A stretch of DNA of 62,869 nucleotides from Pseudacidovorax intermedius. Lineage in GTDB: Bacteria > Pseudomonadota > Gammaproteobacteria > Burkholderiales > Burkholderiaceae_C. The notes beneath the pieces are model-generated. The model did no database searches and had not been told where the DNA came from. It saw only the letters and a list, made by a program, of their open reading frames with translations. The translations under genes and the position numbers were made by a program. Shown piece by piece: positions 20,481 through 31,156 of this stretch (the stretch's first letter is position 1; each line of letters starts with the position of its first letter). Location: assembly GCF_003350475.1 (NCBI RefSeq), contig NZ_QQAV01000018.1, positions 1 to 62,869 of the forward strand. The letters are read 5' to 3'.

Positions 20481-22250
20481 ATGAGTCCCTTGCCCCGCCG
20501 GCGCCATCTGGCGACAGCCGTTCTGACCCTCGCCTCGCTCAGCGCCGCCGCGCAGTCGGTGCCCCCCGGTCCACCACCCGCGCCGCCCGCCCCGGCCGCG
20601 GAACCCGCCCAGCCCTCGGCCATGACGGCCGAGCTGTTCTACGAAGTGCTGCTGGGCGAACTCAACGCCCGCGACGGCGATCCGGTCGAGGGCTTCCAAC
20701 TGCTTCTGGACTCCGCTCGCCGTACCCGCGAGCCGGCCCTCTTCCAGCGCGCCGTCGATGTCGCCGTGCGCGCCCGCTCGCCCGAAGCCGCCCTGGTGGC
20801 CGTTCGTGCCTGGAAACAGGCCATTCCGGACGCCCGGGAGCCGCGCCGGCTGGAGCTGCAGATCCTGATCCTGCTGGGCCGCCTGACCGAGACCGTGGAC
20901 CCGCTGCGTGCGGACCTCGCCGCCACGCCGGTGCCGGAGCGCCCCGCAGCCCTTGCGAGCGCCGTCAGGGCCTACAGCCGGGCGTCCAACAAGCAGGCCG
21001 CTGCCCAGGCCTTCGAACAAGGCCTGTCGGATGAACTGAAGGCGGGCGCCCCCTCGGCTGGACTGGCCTGGGCGGCCGTCGGCCGTCTGCGCCTGAACGC
21101 GGCCGACACCGCCGGCGCCCTGGCGGCTGCGCAGCAGGGCAACGCCGCCGACCCGAAGGCCGACGCGCCTGCCGTGCTGGCACTCGAACTGATGGACCCG
21201 TCCCGGCCCGACGCCGAGGCGCTCGTGCGCCGCTACCTGAGCCAGGAGGACGCCCTGCCCGAGGCGCGCGTGGCCTATGCCCGCGCACTGGCACTGGGGC
21301 AGCGCTACGACGAGGCCACGGCGCAGATGGAGACGCTTACGCGCAGCCGACCCGACCTGCCCGATCCCTGGCTGCTGCTCGGCTCTCTGCAGGCGCAGGT
21401 CCATCAGGACGCGGCCGCGCAGACGTCCCTGCAGCGCTACCTGGACCTCGCCACCGGCCAGAGCGATGCGGACGAACGCGCCCGCGGCATTGCGCAGGCC
21501 TACCTGCAGCTCGCCCAGTTGGCAGAACGTCGCAAGGATTTCGCCGCCGCCGAACAGTACCTGTCGCGCGTGGAGGGCGACGAGGACATGGCGTCCGCCC
21601 AGTTGCGTCGGGCGATGCTGCTGGCCAAGCAAGGCAAGGTGGCCGAGGCACGCCAGATCGTGCGCAGCATGCCCGCACGCACGGATGCCGACCGCCGCCA
21701 GCAATTGCAGGCCGAAGCCCAGGTGCTGCGTGAGGCCAAGATGAACCAGGCCGTGTACGACCTGCTTGCCGCCGCCAGCGCCCAGGCGCCGAACGACGCC
21801 GACCTGCTCTACGACCTCGCCATGGCGGCCGAGAAGCTCAACCGCGTGGACGAGACCGAACGGCTGCTGCGCCGCGTGATCGCCCTCAAGCCGGACAATG
21901 CCAACGCGTACAACGCGCTGGGCTATTCGCTCGCCGATCGGAGCATCCGTCTTCCGGAAGCCCGCCAGTTGATCCGCAAGGCGGTGGAACTTTCGCCCAA
22001 CGATCCCTTCATCGCCGACAGCCTGGGTTGGGTCGAGTTCCGGCTCGGCAATATGGCCGAGGCGCAGCGCATCCTCGAAGGCGCCTACAAGACGCGGCCC
22101 GATCCGGAGATCGGCGCCCATCTCGGCGAGGTGCTGTGGGCGCAGGGCCAACACGACCGTGCATTGAGCATCTGGCGCGAGGCCTCCATGGCCGATGCGG
22201 AGAACGAGACCCTGCAGGCCACGCTGCGGCGCCTGCGCGTCAAGCTGTGA
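20481..22250 (+). CDS. Exported tetratricopeptide-repeat protein
   Basis: A 589-residue protein starting [26 protein letters not shown], a Sec signal peptide, followed by a Pro/Ala-rich linker (about 25-50). The rest is helical repeats. TPR-type units are clearest near the C-terminus ([15 protein letters not shown]...[27 protein letters not shown], then [22 protein letters not shown]). This gene commonly precedes lolB in betaproteobacteria, suggesting a periplasmic or outer-membrane assembly role, not demonstrated. Its stop overlaps the lolB GTG start (GTGA). Confidence 0.9.
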   Translation: MSPLPRRRHLATAVLTLASLSAAAQSVPPGPPPAPPAPAAEPAQPSAMTAELFYEVLLGELNARDGDPVEGFQLLLDSARRTREPALFQRAVDVAVRARSPEAALVAVRAWKQAIPDAREPRRLELQILILLGRLTETVDPLRADLAATPVPERPAALASAVRAYSRASNKQAAAQAFEQGLSDELKAGAPSAGLAWAAVGRLRLNAADTAGALAAAQQGNAADPKADAPAVLALELMDPSRPDAEALVRRYLSQEDALPEARVAYARALALGQRYDEATAQMETLTRSRPDLPDPWLLLGSLQAQVHQDAAAQTSLQRYLDLATGQSDADERARGIAQAYLQLAQLAERRKDFAAAEQYLSRVEGDEDMASAQLRRAMLLAKQGKVAEARQIVRSMPARTDADRRQQLQAEAQVLREAKMNQAVYDLLAAASAQAPNDADLLYDLAMAAEKLNRVDETERLLRRVIALKPDNANAYNALGYSLADRSIRLPEARQLIRKAVELSPNDPFIADSLGWVEFRLGNMAEAQRILEGAYKTRPDPEIGAHLGEVLWAQGQHDRALSIWREASMADAENETLQATLRRLRVKL

Positions 22251-22747
22251 AGCGCCGCCTGCTGATGACCAGCGCTGCGGGCGCCGCCCTTGCGCTGGCC
22301 GGCTGCGCCGCCCCGCAGGCGGCACGTCGCGCGGAGGCCGGCAGCAGCCACTGGAGCGGGCGCCTGTCCCTGTCGGTCGACAGCAATCCGCCGCAGTCTT
22401 TCGCAGCCGTGTTCGAGCTGGACGGCAATCCGGAGCAGGGCGAGCTCTTGCTGACCACGCCGCTTGGCAACACCCTGGGCGCCCTGCAATGGAGCCCCGG
22501 CACCGCCGTGCTGCGCGATGGCGCCCAGCAGCGACGCTTCGCCTCCATCGCCGCGCTGACCGAGGCTGTGACGGGCGCGGCACTGCCCATCGACGCATTG
22601 TTCGAATGGCTGCAGGGCCGTCCGGCCCAGGTCCCGGGCTGGCGGGCCGAACTGTCGCAGGTGGCGCAAGGCCGACTCCAGGCGACGCGCGATGCCCCCT
22701 TGCCCACCGCGCAGCTACGGGTCGTCTTCGAGCGCCCTTCGCCATGA
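22247..22747 (+). CDS. lolB: Outer-membrane lipoprotein insertion protein LolB
   Basis: Final acceptor that inserts lipoproteins into the outer membrane. The 166-residue product has a lipoprotein signal ([19 protein letters not shown], lipobox LAGC) and the LolB beta-barrel, with [23 protein letters not shown] and LFEWLQGRP. The start is GTG at 22247, overlapping the TPR stop. The ATG of ispE overlaps its own stop (ATGA). All three genes are therefore tightly coupled. Confidence 0.93.
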   Translation: MKRRLLMTSAAGAALALAGCAAPQAARRAEAGSSHWSGRLSLSVDSNPPQSFAAVFELDGNPEQGELLLTTPLGNTLGALQWSPGTAVLRDGAQQRRFASIAALTEAVTGAALPIDALFEWLQGRPAQVPGWRAELSQVAQGRLQATRDAPLPTAQLRVVFERPSP

Positions 22748-23613
22748 AGGCCCTCTATGACCTGCCCGCGCCTGCCAAGCTGAACCTCTTCCTTCACATC
22801 ACCGGTCGGCGCGCAGATGGCTACCACCTGCTGCAGTCGGCGTTCATGCTGATCGACTGGTGCGACACGCTGCATGTGGAGCGGCGCCTGGACGGTGGCC
22901 TGTCGCGCGAAGACCTGGGACAACCCCTGCCCGCCGACGATCTCGTATTGCTCGCCGCCCGCGCGCTGAAGAGCGCGACCGGCACGCAGCAGGGTGCCCA
23001 CATCGGCGTGCACAAGCGCATACCGGCGCAGGCGGGCATGGGCGGCGGCTCATCGGATGCGGCCACCTGCCTCCTGGCGCTGAACCGGCTCTGGCGGTTG
23101 GATCTGCCGCTGGCCGAACTCGAACGCATCGGCCTCACCCTGGGCGCCGACGTGCCCTTCTTTCTGCGCGGCCGCAATGCGTGGGTCGCGGGCATCGGCG
23201 AGCAGATCACTCCGCTGACGCTGCCCGCAGCCCGCTTCGCCGTGCTCAAGCCAGAGGCTGGACTCGACACACGCCTTATTTTTTCTGCGGATGATCTTCA
23301 CAGGTCCACAAAACCTGCTATAGTTTCTGTCTTCGCTGCTCAGGACGGCAAACGAATCTTCCAATTCGGACACAACGACCTGCAGCCGGTTGCCCAGCGG
23401 CTTTGTCCGCAAGTGAGTCAAGCCCTTCAATGGCTCGATGCACAAGGCCTCAGTGCCAGGATGACCGGCTCCGGAAGTGCCGTCTTCGCGCAGCTGCCGA
23501 ACGATGCGCCGCAAGGCCCGATCGATCAGCTCTCGAAGGATCTTCCCGAGGGTTGGCAATATCGGATCTGCAGCAATCTCGCTCACCATCCTCTTCAGGG
23601 CTGGGCCGCGTAG
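22744..23613 (+). CDS. ispE: 4-diphosphocytidyl-2-C-methyl-D-erythritol kinase
   Basis: Fourth enzyme of the MEP isoprenoid pathway, a GHMP kinase. It has 289 residues: substrate motif [19 protein letters not shown] at the N-terminus, ATP loop [15 protein letters not shown] (about 93-107), and [10 protein letters not shown] in the C-terminal domain. The stretch coding for about residues 178-198 is unusually AT-rich for the window and contains a promoter-like sequence, annotated separately. A tRNA-Gln gene follows 70 nt after the stop. Confidence 0.97.
   Translation: MKALYDLPAPAKLNLFLHITGRRADGYHLLQSAFMLIDWCDTLHVERRLDGGLSREDLGQPLPADDLVLLAARALKSATGTQQGAHIGVHKRIPAQAGMGGGSSDAATCLLALNRLWRLDLPLAELERIGLTLGADVPFFLRGRNAWVAGIGEQITPLTLPAARFAVLKPEAGLDTRLIFSADDLHRSTKPAIVSVFAAQDGKRIFQFGHNDLQPVAQRLCPQVSQALQWLDAQGLSARMTGSGSAVFAQLPNDAPQGPIDQLSKDLPEGWQYRICSNLAHHPLQGWAA
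23297..23324 (+). promoter_or_regulatory. Internal promoter candidate in ispE for tRNA-Gln/prs
   Basis: TTCACA (23297-23302), a 16-bp spacer and TATAGT (23319-23324) make a reasonable sigma-70 promoter inside ispE. It lies in an AT-rich patch about 360 nt upstream of tRNA-Gln. It could supply the tRNA and prs independently of ispE. Assignment from sequence only. Confidence 0.5.
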
Positions 23614-23683
23614 GCAATAACCAGTCGCTCGCGATTGGTTGCGACATTCATCGGTGGATGGTCACTGGACCGTCCTCCTGTGT

Positions 23684-23760
23684 AGGGGAGTCGCCAAGTT
23701 GGTTAAGGCACCGGATTTTGATTCCGGCATTCGAGGGTTCGAGTCCTTCCTCCCCTGCCA
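23684..23760 (+). tRNA. tRNA-Gln (anticodon TTG)
   Basis: A 77-nt cloverleaf. Acceptor stem is AGGGGAG/CTCCCCT, D stem GCC...GGC, anticodon stem CCGGA/TCCGG with loop TTTTGAT giving anticodon TTG. The T arm is GAGGG-TTCGAGT-CCTTC, the discriminator is G and CCA is encoded. It sits between ispE and prs, a classic betaproteobacterial order. Confidence 0.97.
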
Positions 23761-23814
23761 AATGCTTTAAAGCATCAGGCCCCACCTTTTCTCTCTGACC
23801 GCCGGGAAGCGCAC

Positions 23815-24789
23815 ATGCAGGCCCCACATCCTGACTTCATGGTTTTCACCGGCAATGCCAACCCTGGCATGGCAGCAGAGATCGTCCAGCATCTCGGCAC
23901 CTCGCTTGGCGCTGCGCGTGTCGGCCGCTTCTCCGATGGCGAGGTCACGGTCGAAATCAACCAGAACGTGCGGGCCCGTGAGGTCTTCGTGGTGCAGTCC
24001 ACCTGTGCGCCCACGAACGAAAACCTGATGGAACTGCTGATCATGGTCGACGCGCTCAAGCGCGCCTCGGCCGAGCGGATCAGCGCCGTGATTCCCTACT
24101 TCGGCTATGCCCGCCAGGACCGCCGCCCGCGCTCCTCGCGCGTGCCGATCTCGGCCAAGGTCGTCGCCAACCTGCTGCAGACCGTCGGCGTCTCGCGCGT
24201 CCTGACGATGGACCTGCACGCCGACCAGATCCAGGGTTTCTTCGACATCCCCGTCGACAACATCTACGCCTCTCCGGTTCTGCTGGGCGACCTGCGCACC
24301 AAGAACTACGAAGACCTGATGGTGGTGAGCCCCGACGTCGGCGGCGTGGTGCGTGCCCGCGCCATCGCCAAGCAACTGGGCTGCGACCTGGCCATCATCG
24401 ACAAGCGCCGCCCCAAGGCCAACGTCAGTGAGGTGATGCACGTCATCGGCGAGATCGAAGGCCGCAACTGCGTGATCATGGACGACATGATCGACACGGC
24501 CGGCACGCTGGTGAAGGCGGCGGAGGTGCTCAAGGAGCGCGGCGCCAAGAAGGTGTACGCCTACTGCACGCACCCGGTCTTCTCGGGTCCCGCCATCGAG
24601 CGCATCGCCCAGGGCTCAGCCCTCGACGAGGTCTGCGTCACCAACACCATCCCGCTGTCCGACGGCGCCCTGGCCTGCGGCAAGATCCGCCAGCTGTCCG
24701 TGGCCCCCCTCTTCGCGGAAACCATCCACCGTATCGCCAACGGCGAATCGGTCATGAGCCTGTTCTCGGATTCGGACAGCGCCGCCTGA
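23815..24789 (+). CDS. prs: Ribose-phosphate pyrophosphokinase (PRPP synthetase)
   Basis: Makes PRPP from ribose 5-phosphate and ATP for nucleotide, His, Trp and NAD synthesis. It has 324 residues: [12 protein letters not shown] (start of the core), the flexible loop [31 protein letters not shown] and the PRPP-binding [13 protein letters not shown]. The start at 23815 gives the 8-residue lead (MQAPHPDF) usual in this group; the ATG at 23839 is the alternative. An intrinsic terminator follows. Confidence 0.98.
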   Translation: MQAPHPDFMVFTGNANPGMAAEIVQHLGTSLGAARVGRFSDGEVTVEINQNVRAREVFVVQSTCAPTNENLMELLIMVDALKRASAERISAVIPYFGYARQDRRPRSSRVPISAKVVANLLQTVGVSRVLTMDLHADQIQGFFDIPVDNIYASPVLLGDLRTKNYEDLMVVSPDVGGVVRARAIAKQLGCDLAIIDKRRPKANVSEVMHVIGEIEGRNCVIMDDMIDTAGTLVKAAEVLKERGAKKVYAYCTHPVFSGPAIERIAQGSALDEVCVTNTIPLSDGALACGKIRQLSVAPLFAETIHRIANGESVMSLFSDSDSAA

Positions 24790-24817
24790 GGCGCACTCCG
24801 GTCCTGGAACTTTCAGT

Positions 24818-24840
24818 GGGCGCCCTCGCGGCGCCTTTTT
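24818..24840 (+). terminator. Intrinsic terminator after prs
   Basis: Stem GGCGCC (24819-24824) / GGCGCC (24830-24835) with a short loop, immediately followed by TTTTT (24836-24840), about 30 nt past the prs stop. Confidence 0.85.
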
Positions 24841-24915
24841 GTCGAACGGCACCGCACTGGTCGCGGTGGGTGCCACAGAGGCGGGTCTTTGGCCTGGACC
24901 TCACAGGAGTCACTT

Positions 24916-25548
24916 ATGAAATTTGTCGCTTTCGAGCGCGCCAAGCAGGGCACGGGTGCGAGCCGCCGTCTCCGCAATTCGGGCAAGACGCCCGGCATCG
25001 TCTACGGTGGCGAAGGCCAGCCGCAACTGGTCGAACTCGACCACAACGCCCTGTGGCACGCCCTGAAGAAGGAAGCCTTCCACTCCTCCATCCTCGAGAT
25101 GGACCTGGGCGGCAACGTGACCAAGGTGCTGCTGCGCGATGTGCAGTACCACCCGTACAAGCAGCTGGTCCAGCACGTGGACTTCCAGCGCGTCGATGCC
25201 CGCACCCGCCTGACCGTGAAGGTGCCGCTGCACTTCAAGGGTGAGGAAGAGTCCGAAGCCGTCAAGCTGCACCAGAACCTGGTGAACCACGTGATGACGG
25301 AAATCGAAATCAGCGTGCTGCCGGCCGACCTGCCCGAGTTCATCGAGGTCGACCTGTCGGGTCTGGCTGCTGGCGGTACCGTGCACCTGGCCGACATCAA
25401 GCTGCCGGGCCGCGCCAAGGCCATCACCCATGGCAAGCCGAACCCCGTGATCGTGTCGGCCGTGGCGCCTGTGGTCGAGGAAGAGGCGCCTGCTGCTGCG
25501 CCCGCTCCGGCTGCCGAGCCCGCCAAGGGCAAGGGCAAGAAGAAGTAA
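24916..25548 (+). CDS. rplY: 50S ribosomal protein L25 (CTC/TL5 type)
   Basis: 5S rRNA-binding ribosomal protein of the long, general-stress CTC form. It has 210 residues: N-terminal L25 domain (about 5-92, with KTPGIVYGG and [13 protein letters not shown]), the TL5 C-terminal beta domain (about 100-185), and an Ala/Pro-rich tail ending KGKGKKK. The start at 24916 is fixed by the AGGAG at 24905-24909; the frame is open slightly further upstream. It lies between prs and pth and is bounded by terminators on both sides. Confidence 0.97.
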   Translation: MKFVAFERAKQGTGASRRLRNSGKTPGIVYGGEGQPQLVELDHNALWHALKKEAFHSSILEMDLGGNVTKVLLRDVQYHPYKQLVQHVDFQRVDARTRLTVKVPLHFKGEEESEAVKLHQNLVNHVMTEIEISVLPADLPEFIEVDLSGLAAGGTVHLADIKLPGRAKAITHGKPNPVIVSAVAPVVEEEAPAAAPAPAAEPAKGKGKKK

Positions 25549-25605
25549 TTGCTTCTTTGCCCGAGGCTGCGCACCTTCGGTGCGCCCGCCTCACGGCTCG
25601 AACAG

Positions 25606-25628
25606 GCCCGCCTCGCGCGGGCCTTTTT
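25606..25628 (+). terminator. Intrinsic terminator after rplY
   Basis: GGCCCGC (25606-25612) and GCGGGCC (25617-25623) form a 7-bp stem with a TCGC loop, followed by TTTTT (25624-25628). Confidence 0.88.
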
Positions 25629-25689
25629 CATGGGCGGATCGCCCACTCCTTCTCTCCTTCGCCCGGCCAGGCGCCGGGATAATCCATCC

Positions 25690-26319
25690 ATGATCAAGCT
25701 CTTCGTCGGCCTCGGCAATCCGGGGCCCGAGTATGAGGACACGCGCCACAACGCCGGCTTCTGGTGGATCGACGCCCTCGCCCGCGACTGGAAGCTCCAC
25801 CTCGCACCCGAGCGCAGCTACCACGGCCTGGCCGCCAGAACGAATGTGGGCGGCCAGACAGTCTGGCTGCTGGAGCCGCAGACCTTCATGAACCTGTCGG
25901 GCAAGTCGGTGGCGGCGCTCGCCCGCTTCTTCAAGATCGCGCCGGAAGAAATCCTGGTGGTGCACGACGAGCTGGACGTGGTGCCCGGCCAGGCCAAGCT
26001 CAAGTTCGGTGGCAGCCACGCCGGCCACAACGGCCTGCGCGACATCCATGCGCAGTTGGGCACCGGCGACTACTGGCGGCTGCGCGTCGGCATCGGCCAT
26101 CCGGGCGTGAAGTCCGAGGTGGTGAACTGGGTGCTGAAGAAGCCGCTGCGCGAACAACGCGAAGCCATCGACGACGCCATCGTCCGCAGCCTGCGGGCGG
26201 TCCCCACCCTCCTGGCCGGCGACATAACCGCCGCGATGCAACAGATCCACACCCACAAGCCGCCCCGGCCCAAGCCGCCGCGCCAGGAGAACGCGCCTGC
26301 GGAAAAACCGCCAGGCTAG
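25690..26319 (+). CDS. pth: Peptidyl-tRNA hydrolase
   Basis: Releases peptides from prematurely dropped peptidyl-tRNA. It has 209 residues: [20 protein letters not shown] (catalytic His near residue 21 and the conserved Asn residues), [11 protein letters not shown], and the [23 protein letters not shown] core. The C-terminal tail is Pro/Lys-rich ([11 protein letters not shown]) and probably disordered. The start at 25690 is by family N-terminus; the frame is open to 25549. It begins just after the rplY terminator, so a separate promoter is expected. Confidence 0.97.
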   Translation: MIKLFVGLGNPGPEYEDTRHNAGFWWIDALARDWKLHLAPERSYHGLAARTNVGGQTVWLLEPQTFMNLSGKSVAALARFFKIAPEEILVVHDELDVVPGQAKLKFGGSHAGHNGLRDIHAQLGTGDYWRLRVGIGHPGVKSEVVNWVLKKPLREQREAIDDAIVRSLRAVPTLLAGDITAAMQQIHTHKPPRPKPPRQENAPAEKPPG

Positions 26320-26349
26320 ATCCACCACTCGTTCGATCAGGGAGGAACC

Positions 26350-26859
26350 GTGCGACCCATCCACCACCAACAACCGGCGCACCACGATCATCCAGGGCGG
26401 CGCCCGGGCCGGCACTCCATGCTCGCCGTGCTGACGGTGCTGCTGGCAACGACTGCAGCAGCGCAGGCGCAGCCCCAGCCGACGCGCAGCGGGACCATCT
26501 GGCGCTGCGGCAACACCTACAGCCAGATCCCCTGCGACAACGGGCGCTCGCTCGACGAGACCCCGCCGTCATCTCCCCAGAAGGCCCGCGAGGCGCAGGC
26601 CCAGACCGACCGCATCCAGCGCCGCGCCGATGCCATGGCCCGCGAGCGGGAGCGGATGGAAGACCGGGCCAATGGTCAGCGGCCCGCCGTCTTCGACCAC
26701 CCCCCGGCGCAACACGCCGGGCCTGCACTGGCCGACCACCACCTGAACAAGCCCCGCGCGCCCAAGCGCGCCACCGTCGGCGGCGACTTCAGCGCACGTG
26801 CCGCGGGCGAGGCACCCGCGGGCGCCAAGAAAAAGAAGAAGAAAAAGTCGGAGGCGTGA
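26350..26859 (+). CDS. Small secreted protein, DUF4124-like, with lysine-rich tail
   Basis: A 169-residue frame. A start at 26419 (MLAVLTVLLATTAAAQAQ) would give a clean signal peptide; the longer His-rich N-terminus may be artefactual. After cleavage comes SGTIWRCGNTYSQIPC, with two cysteines as in DUF4124-like envelope proteins (about 48-63). A charged helical stretch QRRADAMARERERMEDR and an Ala-rich tail follow, ending in seven consecutive lysines. Function unknown. It lies 30 nt after pth and is convergent with the ferredoxin gene. Confidence 0.65.
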   Translation: MRPIHHQQPAHHDHPGRRPGRHSMLAVLTVLLATTAAAQAQPQPTRSGTIWRCGNTYSQIPCDNGRSLDETPPSSPQKAREAQAQTDRIQRRADAMARERERMEDRANGQRPAVFDHPPAQHAGPALADHHLNKPRAPKRATVGGDFSARAAGEAPAGAKKKKKKKSEA

Positions 26860-26864
26860 AGCGG

Positions 26865-27206
<342 letters not shown>

Positions 27207-27262
27207 TCATTCCCCTGTCCGGTTATGCTGCGCCGCTTGCCTTCGCGGGCCCAGCTTTCACG

Positions 27263-28222
27263 ATGAGTCTCTTTCTTCTCAAGCGTCTGACGACGCTGGT
27301 CGGCACCCTGATCGGGGCGTCCGTCATCATCTTCCTCGTTCTCGAAATCCTGCCCGGCAACGCGGCCCAGATGCTGATGGGCCCGGATGCCTCGCCCGAT
27401 GCCGTGGCGGCCCTGGCCACCAAGCTGGGCTTGGACCAGCCAGCCTGGACGCGCTACTGGCACTGGGTCGGCGGCATGCTCACCGGCAACCTGGGCGACA
27501 GCTACACCTACGGCTCGCCGGTGGCCGAGCTGATCCTGGAGCGGCTGCAGCTGACCATCCCCCTCGCCTTCATGGCCATGCTGCTGACCACGGTGCTGGC
27601 GCTGCTGGTGGGCATGACCGCTGCCGCGCGCCACAACCAGTTGGGCGACGTGGGCCTGATGGGCCTCACGCAGGTGGGCATCGCCATTCCCAACTTCTGG
27701 TTCGCCATCCTGCTGATCCTGCTGTTCTCGGTGAAGCTGCAATGGTTCTCCGCGGGCGGCTTCGATGGCTGGGGCGAAGGCGTGGGCGGCATCCTCGACG
27801 GCGTGAAGTCGCTGCTGCTGCCCGCGCTGTCGCTGGCGGTGGTGCAGGCCGCGATCCTGGCGCGCATCACGCGCTCGGCGGTGCTTGAGGTGATGCGCGA
27901 GGACTTTGTGCGCACCGCCCGCGCCAAGGGCGTGAGCCAGCGCGCCGTGCTGTGGCTGCACGTGCTGCGCAATGCGCTGATCCCGGTCATCACGGTGATG
28001 GGCATGCAGTTCTCCGAACTGCTGGCCGGCACCATCGTGGTGGAGAACGTGTTCTACCTGCCGGGCCTGGGTCGCCTGATCTTCCAGGCCATCAGCAATC
28101 GCGACCTGGTCGTGGTGCGCAACTGCGTGATGCTGCTGGCCGCCTTCGTGGTGATCGTCAACTTCGTGGTCGACGTGCTCTATGCCGTGATCGACCCGCG
28201 CATCAAGGCTTCCGACATATGA
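27263..28222 (+). CDS. Peptide-type ABC transporter permease 1 (DppB-like)
   Basis: Inner-membrane subunit of 319 residues with six predicted membrane segments, the first being LFLLKRLTTLVGTLIGASV. It has the DppB/OppB-family N-terminal signature (FLVLEILPGNAAQ). The EAA loop VRTARAKGVSQRAVLWLH couples to the ATPases. It is the first gene of a seven-gene run (permease, permease, two ATPases, binding protein, TTC38-like, phosphoribosyltransferase). Its stop overlaps the next start (ATGA). The substrate is unknown beyond peptide-like. Confidence 0.93.
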   Translation: MSLFLLKRLTTLVGTLIGASVIIFLVLEILPGNAAQMLMGPDASPDAVAALATKLGLDQPAWTRYWHWVGGMLTGNLGDSYTYGSPVAELILERLQLTIPLAFMAMLLTTVLALLVGMTAAARHNQLGDVGLMGLTQVGIAIPNFWFAILLILLFSVKLQWFSAGGFDGWGEGVGGILDGVKSLLLPALSLAVVQAAILARITRSAVLEVMREDFVRTARAKGVSQRAVLWLHVLRNALIPVITVMGMQFSELLAGTIVVENVFYLPGLGRLIFQAISNRDLVVVRNCVMLLAAFVVIVNFVVDVLYAVIDPRIKASDI

Positions 28223-29112
28223 GCAGCGCCGGCACTCCTGCAGCCACGCCCTCCGCCACTGGCCGCCTCATGCGCCGGCACGGCTTCTGGCAGCGAGCGC
28301 TGCGCCACCGCAGCTTCATGATCGGCGGCGTGCTCACGCTGGCGCTGATCGTGGCGGCCGCCCTGTCCTTCGTGTGGACGCCCTGGTCGCCCTACGACAT
28401 GGACATGGCCAACAAGCTGGCCGGTCCGTCGGCCAAGCACTGGCTGGGCACGGACGCCTTCGGCCGCGACGTGGCCTCGCTGCTGCTGGTGGGCGCGCGG
28501 GCCTCGATCCTGGTGGGCATCATCGCGGTGGGCATCGGCCTGGTGGCCGGCACGGCGCTGGGCCTGCTGGCGGCGGCCAGGCGCGGCTGGGTCGAGGAGG
28601 CCATCATGCGCCTGACCGACTTCTCGCTGGCCTTCCCGGCGATCCTGCTGGCGATCATGCTGACGGCCGTGTTCGGGGCGGGCATCGTCAACGCCATCAT
28701 CGCCATCGGCATCTACAACATCCCGATCTTTGCGCGCATCACGCGCGCCTCGGCCAATGCCGTGTGGTCGCGCGAGTACATCGCGGCGGCGCAAGCCTGC
28801 GGCAAGGGGCCGTTCGCGATCACGGTGCAGCACGTGCTGCCCAACATTTCGGCAGTGCTGATCGTGCAGATCACCATCCGCTTCGCCATCGCCATCCTGG
28901 CCGAGGCGGCGCTGTCGTACCTGGGGCTTGGCACGCAGCCGCCGCAGCCCTCGTGGGGCCGCATGCTGAGCGAGGCGCAGACGCTGATGTTCCAGCAACC
29001 GCTGCTGGCGGTGTGGCCCGGCGCGGCCATCGCCATGGCGGTGCTCGGCCTGAACCTGATGGGCGACGGCCTGCGCGACCTGCTCGACCCTCGCCTGGCT
29101 CGCGCACGATGA
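28219..29112 (+). CDS. Peptide-type ABC transporter permease 2 (DppC-like)
   Basis: A 297-residue permease that pairs with the preceding one. It has an N-terminal cytoplasmic tail, a first membrane helix (FMIGGVLTLALIVAAALSFV), the DppC signature HWLGTDAFGRDVASLLLVGAR, and the EAA loop YIAAAQACGKGPFAI. The C-terminus AVLGLNLMGDGLRDLLDPRL is typical. The ATG at 28219 overlaps the upstream stop. It is followed after 58 nt by the first ATPase gene. Confidence 0.94.
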   Translation: MSSAGTPAATPSATGRLMRRHGFWQRALRHRSFMIGGVLTLALIVAAALSFVWTPWSPYDMDMANKLAGPSAKHWLGTDAFGRDVASLLLVGARASILVGIIAVGIGLVAGTALGLLAAARRGWVEEAIMRLTDFSLAFPAILLAIMLTAVFGAGIVNAIIAIGIYNIPIFARITRASANAVWSREYIAAAQACGKGPFAITVQHVLPNISAVLIVQITIRFAIAILAEAALSYLGLGTQPPQPSWGRMLSEAQTLMFQQPLLAVWPGAAIAMAVLGLNLMGDGLRDLLDPRLARAR

Positions 29113-29170
29113 ACCGCATTCCTTCCGCCTCCCTTTACGCGCCCGGCCTGCACCGGGCGGCGCGCTGACC

Positions 29171-30166
29171 ATGGCCCTGCTCGACGTCAACGACCTGCAC
29201 ATCGGCCTGCAGACCCACCGCGGCCCGGCCGAGGCGGTGCGCGGCATTTCCTTCTCGCTGGAGCGCGGCGAAACGCTGGGCATCGTCGGCGAATCCGGCT
29301 GCGGCAAGTCCATCACCGTGATGGCGCTGATGGGTCTGCTGCCCAACACTGCCCGCGTCACCGGCAGCATTCGCTTCGACGGCCAGGAACTCGTGGGCCT
29401 GCCCGAGAAGGCGCTGTGCGGCATCCGCGGCAACCGCATCGGCATGGTGTTCCAGGAGCCGATGACGGCCCTGAACCCCGTGCACACCATCGCCCGCCAG
29501 GTGGGTGAACCGCTGCGGCTGCACCGCGGCCTGTCGAAGGCCGAGGCGCGCAAGGAAGTGCTGGCCCTGCTCGACCGCGTGGGCATTCCCGATGCGACAT
29601 CGCGGCTGGACGCCTATCCGCACCAGTTCTCCGGCGGCCAGCGCCAGCGCATCGGCATCGCCATGGCGCTGGCCTGCGGGCCCGACCTGCTGATCGCCGA
29701 CGAGCCCACCACCGCCCTGGACGTGACCATCCAGAAGCAGATCCTCGATCTGATCCAGGACTTGGTGAAGGAGCGCGGCATGGGCCTGATCCTGATCTCG
29801 CACGACCTGGGCGTGATCGCCAACAACGTGCAGCGCATGCTGGTGATGTACGGCGGCAGCGTGGTCGAGAGCGGGCCGACGGCCTCGGTGTTCGCGGCCA
29901 AGGCGCATCCCTACACCCAGGGCCTGTTCGCGGCCCGGCCCGTGCTGGGCGCACCGCGCGGGGGCCGGCTGGCCACCATCCGCGGCAGCGTGCCCGAGCT
30001 GGTCGACCTGCCGGCCGGCTGCCCGTTCGCGGGCCGCTGCAGTTTCACCGAAGACTATTGCCACACCACGCCCGTGCCGCCGACGCAGTTGCCGGGCGAC
30101 CATGCCGTGCGCTGCCTGCGGCTGGACGCCGTCGCCGCGGCTGCGGCAGAAGGAGCCACGGCATGA
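29171..30166 (+). CDS. Peptide-type ABC transporter ATPase (DppD-like)
   Basis: A 331-residue ATPase: Walker A GESGCGKS (about 41-48), Q-loop QEPMTALNP, signature FSGGQRQR, Walker [13 protein letters not shown] and switch His in LISHDLG. The C-terminal oligopeptide-transporter extension has Cys-rich CPFAGRC...C, which can bind an Fe-S cluster in DppD proteins. It pairs with the following ATPase to energise the two permeases. Confidence 0.95.
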   Translation: MALLDVNDLHIGLQTHRGPAEAVRGISFSLERGETLGIVGESGCGKSITVMALMGLLPNTARVTGSIRFDGQELVGLPEKALCGIRGNRIGMVFQEPMTALNPVHTIARQVGEPLRLHRGLSKAEARKEVLALLDRVGIPDATSRLDAYPHQFSGGQRQRIGIAMALACGPDLLIADEPTTALDVTIQKQILDLIQDLVKERGMGLILISHDLGVIANNVQRMLVMYGGSVVESGPTASVFAAKAHPYTQGLFAARPVLGAPRGGRLATIRGSVPELVDLPAGCPFAGRCSFTEDYCHTTPVPPTQLPGDHAVRCLRLDAVAAAAAEGATA

Positions 30167-30245
30167 ACGCAGCTAGAGCCCTCGTCATGCGCGAAGACGC
30201 AGCCAGCGCGCTGCGTGACGCTTCTCTCCTCTCCAGGGCTTTCCG

Positions 30246-31064
<819 letters not shown>

Positions 31065-31156
31065 AAGCCGCTCCAGAGTTGGGCCACAATGGCCCGCGCC
31101 GAGGGGCCGCCGGCCGCTCGAGACCCGTTTCCGTCAGCCTTTTCGGAGATCACCTC

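Noticed and set aside
26820..26859. A-rich run (AAGAAAAAGAAG) as a slippage or frameshift site
   Set aside because: It is interrupted by G and simply encodes the lysine tail before the stop.
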